From Clostridia bacterium (GTDB lineage Bacteria; Bacillota; Clostridia; UMGS1810), in assembly GCA_016293435.1 (NCBI GenBank), contig JAEDEG010000069.1:1-13082 (forward strand): a stretch of 13,082 nucleotides of DNA, read 5' to 3'. Both the position numbers and the translations under genes were made by a program. Position 1 is the first letter of the stretch; the number at the start of each line of letters is the position of its first letter. The notes under the pieces are model-generated. The model saw nothing but the letters and a program-made list of their open reading frames with translations. It was not told the origin of the DNA and made no database searches. Shown here in pieces: positions 1-7,658 of this stretch.

Positions 1-50
1 AAAATATTTGCTTTTTTACTTATTTTTCTCTTGACATTTCACCGCTGGAC

Positions 51-1442
51 TTATACTGTTTCAAATCTTATATCGGATACATACTTACAAAATTCTTTAA
101 TTTCTTTAGTGTATCCGCCTTCTATTTCCGAAACATGGTGAATATATGGACCTTCAATCAGCTTACGTTCCCATTTATCCAAATCATCAAAACGTGCCCA
201 TAGATATGTACCGTTCGTATATGGTCCCTCTGCACTGTCACATTCTCCTGCGATAATTGAATAATTACCGTGATCCTGATCAATACGTGCCACAGTATAA
301 TGACTATTCTTAGCCTCAAAGTTTTCTCTCATATTGAAACAGTTACAGAATCCGCCTTCTTTTCTCGACGAATATGCAAATTGTCCGCAATGCCACAATA
401 ACTCAACATTATCCTCCTCGGGATGTCTCATTGTAAATTCACCGAATAACGGTGGTTTTTTTCCAAATGCTAATGATTTAAGCAAAACCTGCGTCATGGC
501 AGCATGTACATCGTTTTCACAACTAATAATATACCCTTCATCAGCCAGTATACCATAAACTGTACATGGCATTGCTCCAACCAAAAGCTGAAGCGCAGAC
601 CAACATTCTGACGATATAACATCAAGATCAAATTCTTCATACAGCTGTTTAAACAGAATGTAATATGCATACTGTTTCTCAGCGGTTTCATCAGAAGCCT
701 CATCAAGCTTATACATACCTCTGATACGATTACCGCCTTCCTTTATTTCGTCTGCATAGTCTACCAGAATTTTATTGTACTTGTCCTGGATAACAGCTAA
801 ATTAATCGGCACAAAATGAATATCAAAGTTTTCCATAAGCTGTCCTTCATTGCAGATTACAGAAGCAAACGGTTTTGGTCTGAGACCAATCTCACCAACA
901 CGCATACCTATAAAGTTACGAATTGCACAGGCAACCCGGGCAAAGCTATCAAGACCATTCTTTAGCTTATCGTCTGATACCAAACAATTCTCGATATATG
1001 TATACTTAACATTCATTCTCATAAGCTGGCGACTTATTCCGAACAGACCACATTGTGAATCTGTGTAACGCATTCCATCAGCCTTTTCGGGAGCATCATC
1101 CTTAGGTCCCCACAAAAGAACAGGCTTTCCCATTTTTTTCGCAAGCTCGCCCGCCGCTTCTTCATTTCCGAAATTTGCCGCAATCAAGAAAACGCCGTCA
1201 ACTCCATTTTCCTGAAAATGCTTAACAACCTTATCAACATCATTACATGACCATAGTACCTCTACATCAATAACACCTTTTAAATCAACAAATGTTACAT
1301 TTTCTGTTGAATAATGTTTCTTTATGTATTCAACGGTATTTCTGCCTCTCTCTTCCGCAATTTCCCAATTGAATTGACCCGGTCTTGGCGTACAATCACG
1401 TCTTAACGGCACTAAACCGATTTTTACATTATAATTTAACAT
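51..1442 (-). CDS. L-fucose/L-arabinose isomerase-family protein
   Basis: The protein is 463 residues and resembles the FucI/AraA-type sugar isomerase superfamily (L-fucose isomerase and related proteins). These are cytoplasmic, metal-dependent enzymes that interconvert an aldose and a ketose. The three expected metal ligands appear to be present: Glu279 in SSECWSA, Asp311 in CENDVHAA and His351 in LLWHCG. The N-terminal half (about 1-170) looks like the Rossmann-type substrate-recognition domains. At 463 residues it is shorter than E. coli FucI (about 590), as in many uncharacterised relatives. The ATG at 1442 follows a GAGGTGA ribosome binding site. It begins 14 bases after the PfkB kinase gene and is the last operon gene in the window. 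The pairing suggests isomerisation of a sugar followed by phosphorylation of the ketose. The substrate cannot be read from the sequence, and a non-isomerase role is possible. Confidence 0.8.
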   Translation of the reverse strand: MLNYNVKIGLVPLRRDCTPRPGQFNWEIAEERGRNTVEYIKKHYSTENVTFVDLKGVIDVEVLWSCNDVDKVVKHFQENGVDGVFLIAANFGNEEAAGELAKKMGKPVLLWGPKDDAPEKADGMRYTDSQCGLFGISRQLMRMNVKYTYIENCLVSDDKLKNGLDSFARVACAIRNFIGMRVGEIGLRPKPFASVICNEGQLMENFDIHFVPINLAVIQDKYNKILVDYADEIKEGGNRIRGMYKLDEASDETAEKQYAYYILFKQLYEEFDLDVISSECWSALQLLVGAMPCTVYGILADEGYIISCENDVHAAMTQVLLKSLAFGKKPPLFGEFTMRHPEEDNVELLWHCGQFAYSSRKEGGFCNCFNMRENFEAKNSHYTVARIDQDHGNYSIIAGECDSAEGPYTNGTYLWARFDDLDKWERKLIEGPYIHHVSEIEGGYTKEIKEFCKYVSDIRFETV

Positions 1443-1456
1443 ATCTTCACCTCATT

Positions 1457-2443
1457 TTATAATCCTCGTTGATATTTTTCAACACGTTTATTAATAACAT
1501 CTTTATCTATTTGCCCTGTTCTTAAAAATTTATCAAGCGTTTCTCTATTCGGTATTCCCGCTCTGCCTCCCATTTGGGTACATTTAATTGTTGACACTCC
1601 CGTTGCAAACCGTGCCGCTTCGGGAACGGAAAGTCCGTCTAAATACGCAACAGCAAAAGCTCCGTGAAAAACATCGCCGGCACCTGTTGTGTCCTTAATC
1701 TCGGCTTTCATTGCAGGCTGAGCAAATTTTTCATTGCCGTATATTCCCATTGAGCCATACTCGCCGAAAGTGAATATAACAATTTCAGGGCCTTTAGATT
1801 GAATATATTTCATAACCTCATATTTTTCATCATCCGAAAGTTCTGCTGCAATGGGTTTTCCAAGCTCCTCACAAACCCCGTCAAAATAATATTCCGAGCC
1901 TATAAATATATCAAAAATATCGTAGTTTTCATAGACGTACGGCCTATAATATGCGGCATCAACACTTACTTTTCCACCGTTTTCGTGCATAATATCCGCC
2001 GCTTTTCTGACCGCCTCGTTTACAAAACCGACGTGAATAATTTTACCCGATTTAATATAATCTTCATCAATGTCGTCTGTTTCAACCTCACGAAGCTCTC
2101 CGCCTCGACTGATTATATGCTTTGACTTTGTTGAGCGTTCGGTTATACATACACAGAAATTACTCCTTTTGTTCTCTGCAACAACAAGATGTTCAGTATC
2201 AACATTATTGAATTGAAAATCCTCAATAATCATTTTGCCGAAAATGTCATCTCCGACAACTCCCAACATTGATACATTTGCACCCAAATTGCCTGCGGCG
2301 CATAATGCTGTTGCCACCCATCCGCCGCCTTGAAAGCTACAGTCGTACATTCTGCTGCTGACTTCCTCATAAGGGATTTTTTCAAGCTCAACAACCATAT
2401 CTTGACCGGGATTTCCTATTCCGATAATATCATATTTTTTCAT
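1457..2443 (-). CDS. PfkB/ribokinase-family sugar kinase
   Basis: The protein is 328 residues and belongs to the PfkB carbohydrate kinase family, which transfers phosphate from ATP to a sugar or sugar acid in the cytoplasm. The N-terminal signature is visible as GGGWVATA (39-46), followed by GVVGDD (61-66). The C-terminal signature DTTGAGD (251-257) carries the catalytic Asp257. I chose the ATG at 2443 because it has an AGAAAGGA ribosome binding site and starts on the usual family N-terminus (KYDIIGIGNPGQD). The frame stays open upstream to 2572, but that part lies inside a palindromic repeat and has no kinase similarity. The gene lies 137 bases after the aldehyde dehydrogenase gene, the largest gap in the operon, and 14 bases before the isomerase gene. 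The substrate is unknown: 2-keto-3-deoxy acid, fructose-like and ribose-like substrates are all possible. Confidence 0.88.
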   Translation of the reverse strand: MKKYDIIGIGNPGQDMVVELEKIPYEEVSSRMYDCSFQGGGWVATALCAAGNLGANVSMLGVVGDDIFGKMIIEDFQFNNVDTEHLVVAENKRSNFCVCITERSTKSKHIISRGGELREVETDDIDEDYIKSGKIIHVGFVNEAVRKAADIMHENGGKVSVDAAYYRPYVYENYDIFDIFIGSEYYFDGVCEELGKPIAAELSDDEKYEVMKYIQSKGPEIVIFTFGEYGSMGIYGNEKFAQPAMKAEIKDTTGAGDVFHGAFAVAYLDGLSVPEAARFATGVSTIKCTQMGGRAGIPNRETLDKFLRTGQIDKDVINKRVEKYQRGL

Positions 2444-2465
2444 ATAAAATCCTTTCTCAAAACCC

Positions 2466-2574
2466 GTTTGGGAAAAGAGGAGCAAGCAGATTGTGCGTCC
2501 GCGCGAACGCCGTGTACTCAATGTACATAAGTGAGCGCGGACGTGCGAAATGCGCAGCTTATCTTTTTCCAAAC
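2466..2574. repeat. 109-base imperfect palindromic intergenic element
   Basis: Three nested inverted repeats share one centre near 2520. The outer pair is GTTTGG (2466-2471) with CCAAAC (2569-2574), the middle pair is GTCCGCGC (2497-2504) with GCGCGGAC (2535-2542), and the inner pair is TGTAC (2513-2517) with GTACA (2523-2527). The arms between them match at roughly 70% of positions by eye. The element fills almost all of the gap between the aldehyde dehydrogenase and PfkB kinase genes, and its core is clearly more GC-rich than its surroundings. As RNA it would fold into one long hairpin inside the operon transcript. It resembles ERIC/REP/MITE-like intergenic palindromes in design, but I cannot assign it to a named family. 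Confidence 0.7.
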
Positions 2575-2580
2575 TTCACC

Positions 2581-4011
2581 TTAGGGAATCATCGACATAA
2601 ACTTTATGTCATAGTATTCTTCCAACGACCATTTGGATTTATCGCAGCCCATTCCTGATTGCTTTGCACCGCTGTGAGGTGAAAATTCCGTACCGCCGCC
2701 GCCGTTTACAAAGAATTCACCGGCAGTAACATTTTCAAAAAACTTACTCATTTCTTTTGAATTATGACCGAAGAAATATGCCGATAATCCGAAAATAGTA
2801 TTATTTGCTTTCTCTATTGCCTCATCGAGTGTGTCAAACGGCTGAATTGGAATGATAGGTCCGAAAATTTCTTCTTTTGATACTCTCATATCATCATTTA
2901 CATCTTTTAAAAGCGCAGGAGTTATATATGCACCCTTTGCAAATTCTTTCGGAACTTCTCCGCCCATAACCAATGTTGCACCGTTATCGGTTGCATCTTT
3001 GATTAAATCAATCATTCTGTCCCTGGCTTTATTATCTATAACAGGGCCCATTATATAACCTTCATCCTTCCATTTGCCAAGCTTAACCTTTGCAAGTTCC
3101 TTTGCGATTTTTTCGCTAAGCTCCTCATAAATCGAAGAATGAATATATATTCTGTTATAGTTTACACAGGTCTGACCTGCAAAACCAACCTTTTTGGCTA
3201 CTATATTTGCCGCAACATCATCTAAATTCGCATCGGGCATAACTACTACCGGTGCATTTCCGCCAAGCTCTAAAGAATACTTTTTAAGCGAGGTTGAGCT
3301 TTGCTCTAAAAGCTTAAGACCTGTTTCATACGAGCCTATAAGGCTTATAAGTCTTGGTATTTTGCTTTCGTTCAGTGTTTTTGCCACTTCATTTGCAGGA
3401 CCTGAAATAATATTTAACACGCCTTTGGGGAAACCTATTCTTTCTGCTATTTCACCAACGTAAAGAGTTGCAAGCGGTGTTTCGGAGGATGGTTTTATTA
3501 CGCACGTGCATCCCGAAGCAATAGCCGGACACATTTTAATACTTGCATTTCCCAAAGGATAGTTCCATGCTATATGCCCTACGGTTACACCAACCGGCTG
3601 TCTTGTTACAATCTGATAATTCGGCTTATCAGAATTGCCCTGATACGGAAGAACCGTACCCTCAACTCTTTTTGCTTGTTCTGCGTAATACGACAAACTT
3701 ATAAGCAGCCAATCAACATCACCGCAAGCCGCAGGATACGGTCTGCCCGATTCCTTTGAAACCAATTCAATCAGCTTATCTCTTTCAGCGGTACAAGCTT
3801 CTTTTAATTTATACAGCCACTCTGCACGTTCATTAACAGGCGTTTTTGACCATGTTTTAAACGCTTCGTTTGCCGCATTTAGCGCTTCTTCTGCCTGGGC
3901 TTTATCTGCACAGCTTACATAATCTATTATTTCATTTGTGGCAGGATCTAAAACAGCTTTCTTGTCGCCGTTTCCGTCTACTACTCTGCCGTTAATATAT
4001 TGTTTGAACAT
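2581..4011 (-). CDS. NAD(P)-dependent aldehyde dehydrogenase
   Basis: This is a full-length 476-residue member of the aldehyde dehydrogenase superfamily, which oxidises an aldehyde to its acid. The catalytic Cys282 is in GFAGQTC, the general base Glu248 in LELGGNAP, and the Asn150 oxyanion region reads AWNYPLG. The late EEIFGP motif is intact. It is closest in feel to succinate-semialdehyde, lactaldehyde or glycolaldehyde dehydrogenases. In this operon the likely job is to oxidise the aldehyde released by the KDPG-type aldolase, for example glyceraldehyde to glycerate or lactaldehyde to lactate. That is inference from neighbours. The ATG at 4011 has an AGGAGG ribosome binding site, and the gene follows the enolase-like gene by 15 bases. 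A palindromic repeat lies directly downstream of its stop. Confidence 0.92.
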   Translation of the reverse strand: MFKQYINGRVVDGNGDKKAVLDPATNEIIDYVSCADKAQAEEALNAANEAFKTWSKTPVNERAEWLYKLKEACTAERDKLIELVSKESGRPYPAACGDVDWLLISLSYYAEQAKRVEGTVLPYQGNSDKPNYQIVTRQPVGVTVGHIAWNYPLGNASIKMCPAIASGCTCVIKPSSETPLATLYVGEIAERIGFPKGVLNIISGPANEVAKTLNESKIPRLISLIGSYETGLKLLEQSSTSLKKYSLELGGNAPVVVMPDANLDDVAANIVAKKVGFAGQTCVNYNRIYIHSSIYEELSEKIAKELAKVKLGKWKDEGYIMGPVIDNKARDRMIDLIKDATDNGATLVMGGEVPKEFAKGAYITPALLKDVNDDMRVSKEEIFGPIIPIQPFDTLDEAIEKANNTIFGLSAYFFGHNSKEMSKFFENVTAGEFFVNGGGGTEFSPHSGAKQSGMGCDKSKWSLEEYYDIKFMSMIP

Positions 4012-4026
4012 TTCAACATCCTCCTT

Positions 4027-5328
4027 TTAAAGTGTTCCTTTTGCACGAATTTGGTTTCTAAATCCTTTAAGTCCTGCAGCACCGATAAATTTTGCCGATG
4101 AGCCAAGCTCCGCTTCAATTTCAAGGAAACGATTTCCTCTGTCACCAATTGCGCTTTCTCTTATTGAACCTGCATTTATTCCAACCGCATAGTCTGCAAT
4201 AGACGTACCCTCGCCTCTGCTGTCTGACGGCATAACACCATATCCGAATTTATACGCATACTGTATCATATCAAATGCCTCGGAAATTGTACCAACCTGA
4301 TTTACCTTTAATAAAACTGTGTTTGCGGCATCTTTTGATACGCCATAAGCAACACGCTCGGGATTTGTTGTGAACAGGTCATCACCGACAATTTGAATAC
4401 CGCTTTCCTTTGTCAATGCGGCTGTTGTATCGTAATCGTCTTCATTAAACGGGTCTTCAATAATTACAAACGGATAATCCTTTATTATTTGCATATAGAA
4501 ATCATAAAGCTGTTCCTTTGTTTTTGGAGTGCTGTCAAATAAGCCGTAGTATTTGCCATCTTCTTTATTATGATATGTATCGGTTGCAACATCCATTTGG
4601 AAGCCCATTTTGCCATCATATCCTGCTTCGGATATTGTTTTTAACATATCCTCCCAAATTTCTTTATCACTGTTATAAATACCTTTAGGAACTGATATGA
4701 AATCACGGATATTCGGCAGACCACCGAATTTTGCTTTCATTTTTTCAGCCCATCTTGTGTGAACCTCCCAACAAGCATAGGATGCATCTGAGAAAGTGTC
4801 AAATCCGTAAGCCATAACAGACATCGTGGGTTTTCCTCCGGGGGTTGTAATTCCGCCGCCGTAACGCTCATCTCCCGCAACCATAGCAACACCCGGAACA
4901 GGCAGATACATTGCATTTGCTCCACCGATATGACGATAAAGCGGTATACCAAGCGATGCCGCTCCTGCTTTTAAAACTGCCGCAGATGTTGCCGCAACCG
5001 CATTTCCGCCCAATTTAATCTTTGCATCGGGGCAAATATCAAGAATTGCCTTATCAACCTCAGCTTGCTTTGATGCATCCATACCTATTATAGCCGGAGC
5101 GATTGTCTCTTCAACTCTGCGTGCGGCGCCTGTAACTCCCTTGCCGCCGAATTTTTTTCCTCCGTCAAAGGTGAACTCCACCTCATGAGTACCCATAGAT
5201 ACTCCCGATGTACACATTGCTCTGCCCTCGGCACCGTTTTCTGTTGTTACAACAACCTCAACGCCCGGCTTTCCTCTGTTTGTATAAACCTGTCGAGCAG
5301 TTACCGATTTAATCAGTGTTTCGTTCAT
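4027..5328 (-). CDS. Divergent enolase-superfamily protein, probably not a true enolase
   Basis: The 433-residue protein aligns with enolase along its whole length: the N-terminal loop SGVSMGTHE (about 41-49), VPVPGVAM (about 143-150), then the C-terminal barrel. The enolase metal ligands are kept: Asp246 in QMDVA, Glu291 in IIEDPF and Asp316 in QIVGDD. So is the catalytic Lys341 in LLKVNQ. Other enolase signatures are lost. GGSHA (His159 in yeast numbering) and QEFMIMP (Glu168) have no counterpart, and GDEGGFAPN (Glu211) reads SVPKGIYNS. SHRSGE (His373) reads SDSRGE, and the Lys396 position looks like Arg390. It therefore probably acts on another acid, perhaps as a sugar-acid dehydratase. 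I chose the ATG at 5328, which has GGAGG eight bases upstream, over an in-frame TTG at 5343. It overlaps the glycerate kinase gene by 20 bases, suggesting translational coupling. Confidence 0.85.
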   Translation of the reverse strand: MNETLIKSVTARQVYTNRGKPGVEVVVTTENGAEGRAMCTSGVSMGTHEVEFTFDGGKKFGGKGVTGAARRVEETIAPAIIGMDASKQAEVDKAILDICPDAKIKLGGNAVAATSAAVLKAGAASLGIPLYRHIGGANAMYLPVPGVAMVAGDERYGGGITTPGGKPTMSVMAYGFDTFSDASYACWEVHTRWAEKMKAKFGGLPNIRDFISVPKGIYNSDKEIWEDMLKTISEAGYDGKMGFQMDVATDTYHNKEDGKYYGLFDSTPKTKEQLYDFYMQIIKDYPFVIIEDPFNEDDYDTTAALTKESGIQIVGDDLFTTNPERVAYGVSKDAANTVLLKVNQVGTISEAFDMIQYAYKFGYGVMPSDSRGEGTSIADYAVGINAGSIRESAIGDRGNRFLEIEAELGSSAKFIGAAGLKGFRNQIRAKGTL

Positions 5329-6790
5329 CAGTTTTTCCTCCAATATAAATAATTCTCAAATCTAAAGCGGAAACATTTGCAGTCGCCCAAACTCCGCTGT
5401 CAAGCCTCCATAGCGGCTCACTTGTTCCGTGAGTTTTAAGTGCATTTTGCAAATCAATTCCTTTTTCTTTCGCTTCATCTGTTGTATAGCCGTCGACCAC
5501 CGCACCTGCAAGGCATAACGGTGCATTTTCATACACAAATCCACCGGGGCCGTCTGTACCGTCGGTATCAACCGCACCTATTACAACGCTTTTACTGCCT
5601 GCAATCTTCATTGCGGCCGCCAGACAATATTCCTGGTTTCTTCCGCCAACTCCGCATTCCTTTCCGACGGTAACCACATTTTCTCCCGATGACATCAGAA
5701 TAACCGGTGGCTTAAATGGTTCGCCGAGCCTTTCACAGCAAAGTGCCATATTTGCGTCAACATAGCCTGCCTCTCTTGCTTCAGCCTCCATATATTCCGA
5801 AAGCATAATACACCTAATGCCCAGTTCCGCCGCCTTTTTTCTTACAGCAGGGTAAACCGTTGAATCCTTAAATATAAGTCCAAAGAAACGGCAATTATAT
5901 GATTCGTATTCTTCAACGGACATATTTTCATCTGTTCCGTCAAGTAAATGCTCTCTTATGGATTTTGGAGTTTCCTCCCATGCATCCCATTTCCTGATAA
6001 TATCTATACAATCCTTATAAGTTGACGCAGTTGCAACTGTCGGGAAAAATGTATTATTGCTAAGCATCTCAAAATAAGGCACTCTTAGTACAGGTGTATT
6101 CATTTTTGACGGATCTGCCGTAACGGTATGAATAAGTGTTGCTTTTTTCAAAAGCCTTGTTATTCTTCCGCCTTTAAAGCGGTCAATATGCGTTCGTATA
6201 GGATTTAAGTCACTTGTGGGAACACCTTTTTCTATCTGCATCATATAGGTGAATTTTGAAATATCGTCAATGGTAATATTCCCTGCAGGGTACGTAAAAA
6301 GCGAACCGCAACCGCTTCCGAATACAGTGAAAATCAAATCTCTTTCATTGACATCACAAAGTAACTCTTCTATTTTTTTGCAGCCTTTAACGCAAAATTC
6401 ATCAGGAACAGGATGTCCTGCAAGAGTTACTCCAATTTTTTTGCATATTATTTCCTCGCCGTGCTTTCCGATTACGTGACCGCCTGTTAATACATCGCCC
6501 AGAACCTCCTCAAACGCAAGTGCGGCTCTCTGGATACCCTTTGCGGCACCGATAACAAATACTCTGTCATAGTCTTTAAGATCAAGGCATATCTCTCCTG
6601 AATGAGGATCGTCTTTCATCTCAAATCCATTGTTGTTTATTATTATTTTATTGTCTCTGAGTTTAATAAACTCCTTAACTCTGAAATACGGATCTAAAGC
6701 ATCAAGTCCCGCATCTAAAAGCTTTGTTACGATTTCTCTGCCTGCTCTGTTCCCGTGTAAAGTAAGTGAGTCTGTATTTTTTATTCTCAT
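5309..6790 (-). CDS. Glycerate 2-kinase-like protein (GckA/MOFRL family), divergent
   Basis: The 493-residue protein resembles the GckA/TtuD glycerate 2-kinase family (DUF4147 plus MOFRL domains), which makes 2-phosphoglycerate from D-glycerate and ATP. Recognisable blocks are GAAKG (81-85), HPVPDE (126-131), NPIRTH and FKGGR (about 196-209), GGRNQE (from 382) and TDGTDGP (409-415). Three blocks look altered. The usual SGGGSAL reads GSGCGSLF (158-165), the TDAAGA that normally follows TDGTDGP is missing, and the C-terminal TGPTGTNV block reads like WATANVSA. The protein is somewhat longer than typical (about 420-450), so the substrate may differ from glycerate. The ATG at 6790 has an AGGAGCG ribosome binding site. 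It lies 8 bases after the aldo/keto reductase gene and overlaps the enolase-like gene by 20 bases, so the two products probably act in sequence. Confidence 0.82.
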   Translation of the reverse strand: MRIKNTDSLTLHGNRAGREIVTKLLDAGLDALDPYFRVKEFIKLRDNKIIINNNGFEMKDDPHSGEICLDLKDYDRVFVIGAAKGIQRAALAFEEVLGDVLTGGHVIGKHGEEIICKKIGVTLAGHPVPDEFCVKGCKKIEELLCDVNERDLIFTVFGSGCGSLFTYPAGNITIDDISKFTYMMQIEKGVPTSDLNPIRTHIDRFKGGRITRLLKKATLIHTVTADPSKMNTPVLRVPYFEMLSNNTFFPTVATASTYKDCIDIIRKWDAWEETPKSIREHLLDGTDENMSVEEYESYNCRFFGLIFKDSTVYPAVRKKAAELGIRCIMLSEYMEAEAREAGYVDANMALCCERLGEPFKPPVILMSSGENVVTVGKECGVGGRNQEYCLAAAMKIAGSKSVVIGAVDTDGTDGPGGFVYENAPLCLAGAVVDGYTTDEAKEKGIDLQNALKTHGTSEPLWRLDSGVWATANVSALDLRIIYIGGKTDERNTD

Positions 6791-6798
6791 AATCGCTC

Positions 6799-7647
6799 CT
6801 AAAACAAGATATTATCGGGATCGGGAGCTTCTCCGCAAACGCCCTTAAGGTTTGATATTATATCCATATCATCTTTTGAAAGTTCAAAATCAAATATTTC
6901 ACCGTTTTGCTTAATTCTCATTGGGTTTGCTGACTTTGGCAGCGAAACAAATCCGTTCTGCAAGCACCATCTTAAGCAAATCTGACCGATGGACTTGTTG
7001 TATCTTTCCGACATCTCGCTCATTTCAGGGACCTTAAAGATCGCACCCGTTCCGAACGGACTGTACGCTTCAACAGCAATTCCCTTTTCACGGCAGTAAT
7101 CTACAATTTCCGGCTGAGTAATACCCGGACAAAGCTTCAGCTGATCCGCCATTGGCATAATTTCTGCCGTTTCCATAAGTGCGTCAATATGGTGTGGCAT
7201 AAAGTTGCTTACGCCTATCGCACGTATTCTGCCCTCTTTATATAGCTTTTCAAAGGCTCTCCATGTTTCCTGCATTGCCTCTTTCCAGACTTTGCGGTAC
7301 TGAACGGGATTAGGCCAGTGAATTAAGTATAAGTCAAGATAATCTGTTCTTAAATTCTTAAGTGTTTTTTCAAACTCATCGAGAGTTGACTTGTATCCAT
7401 GGCAAGCATTTCTCAGCTTACTTGTTATAAATACATCTTGTCTGTTCAGACCACACTCATTAAGTGCGGCACCTATTCCGGCCTCACTGCCGTAAGCCGC
7501 CGCTGTATCAATATGACGATAACCCAATGCCAGTGCCGCAAGCACTGCATTTTTTGTAACATCATCGGTAGTTTGCCACGTGCCAAGTCCCACGCAGGGC
7601 ATTTCCACTCCGTTGTATAATTTAATAGTATCCTGTAATGATTTCAT
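6799..7647 (-). CDS. Aldo/keto reductase (2,5-diketogluconate reductase-like)
   Basis: This 282-residue cytoplasmic protein is a member of the aldo/keto reductase superfamily, which reduces aldehydes or ketones with NADPH. The catalytic tetrad is complete: Asp47 and Tyr52 in HIDTAAAYGSE, Lys77 in FITSKLRN and His110 in LYLIHWP. The cofactor motif LPKSANPMRIKQN is near the C-terminus. Overall it is closest to the small bacterial AKR group that includes 2,5-diketo-D-gluconate reductases. I chose the ATG at 7647, which has GAGGAG seven bases upstream and begins the conserved N-terminus. An in-frame ATG at 7662 overlaps the aldolase stop codon but has a weaker site. In the operon it could reduce a keto sugar acid or the aldehyde released by the aldolase. 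The choice is open. Confidence 0.9.
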   Translation of the reverse strand: MKSLQDTIKLYNGVEMPCVGLGTWQTTDDVTKNAVLAALALGYRHIDTAAAYGSEAGIGAALNECGLNRQDVFITSKLRNACHGYKSTLDEFEKTLKNLRTDYLDLYLIHWPNPVQYRKVWKEAMQETWRAFEKLYKEGRIRAIGVSNFMPHHIDALMETAEIMPMADQLKLCPGITQPEIVDYCREKGIAVEAYSPFGTGAIFKVPEMSEMSERYNKSIGQICLRWCLQNGFVSLPKSANPMRIKQNGEIFDFELSKDDMDIISNLKGVCGEAPDPDNILF

Positions 7648-7658
7648 AGCAATGCTCC

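Noticed and set aside
1..50. Operon terminator after the isomerase gene
   Set aside because: No GC-rich hairpin with a T-run is seen on the minus strand here, so I do not call the operon end within the window.
31..59. TTGACA on the plus strand with TACTGT 17 bases later as a promoter
   Set aside because: The -10 match is poor, and transcription would run antisense into the isomerase gene with no plus-strand gene to serve.
2444..2572. In-frame 43-residue N-terminal extension of the PfkB kinase
   Set aside because: It is encoded by the palindromic repeat, has no kinase similarity, and a good ribosome binding site precedes the ATG at 2443.
4027..5328. Plain annotation as phosphopyruvate hydratase (eno)
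   Set aside because: Several signature catalytic residues of true enolases are absent, so the standard name would probably be wrong.
5329..5343. Upstream TTG start for the enolase-like gene
   Set aside because: The TTG overlaps the GGAGG motif that serves the ATG at 5328, so the ATG is the better start.
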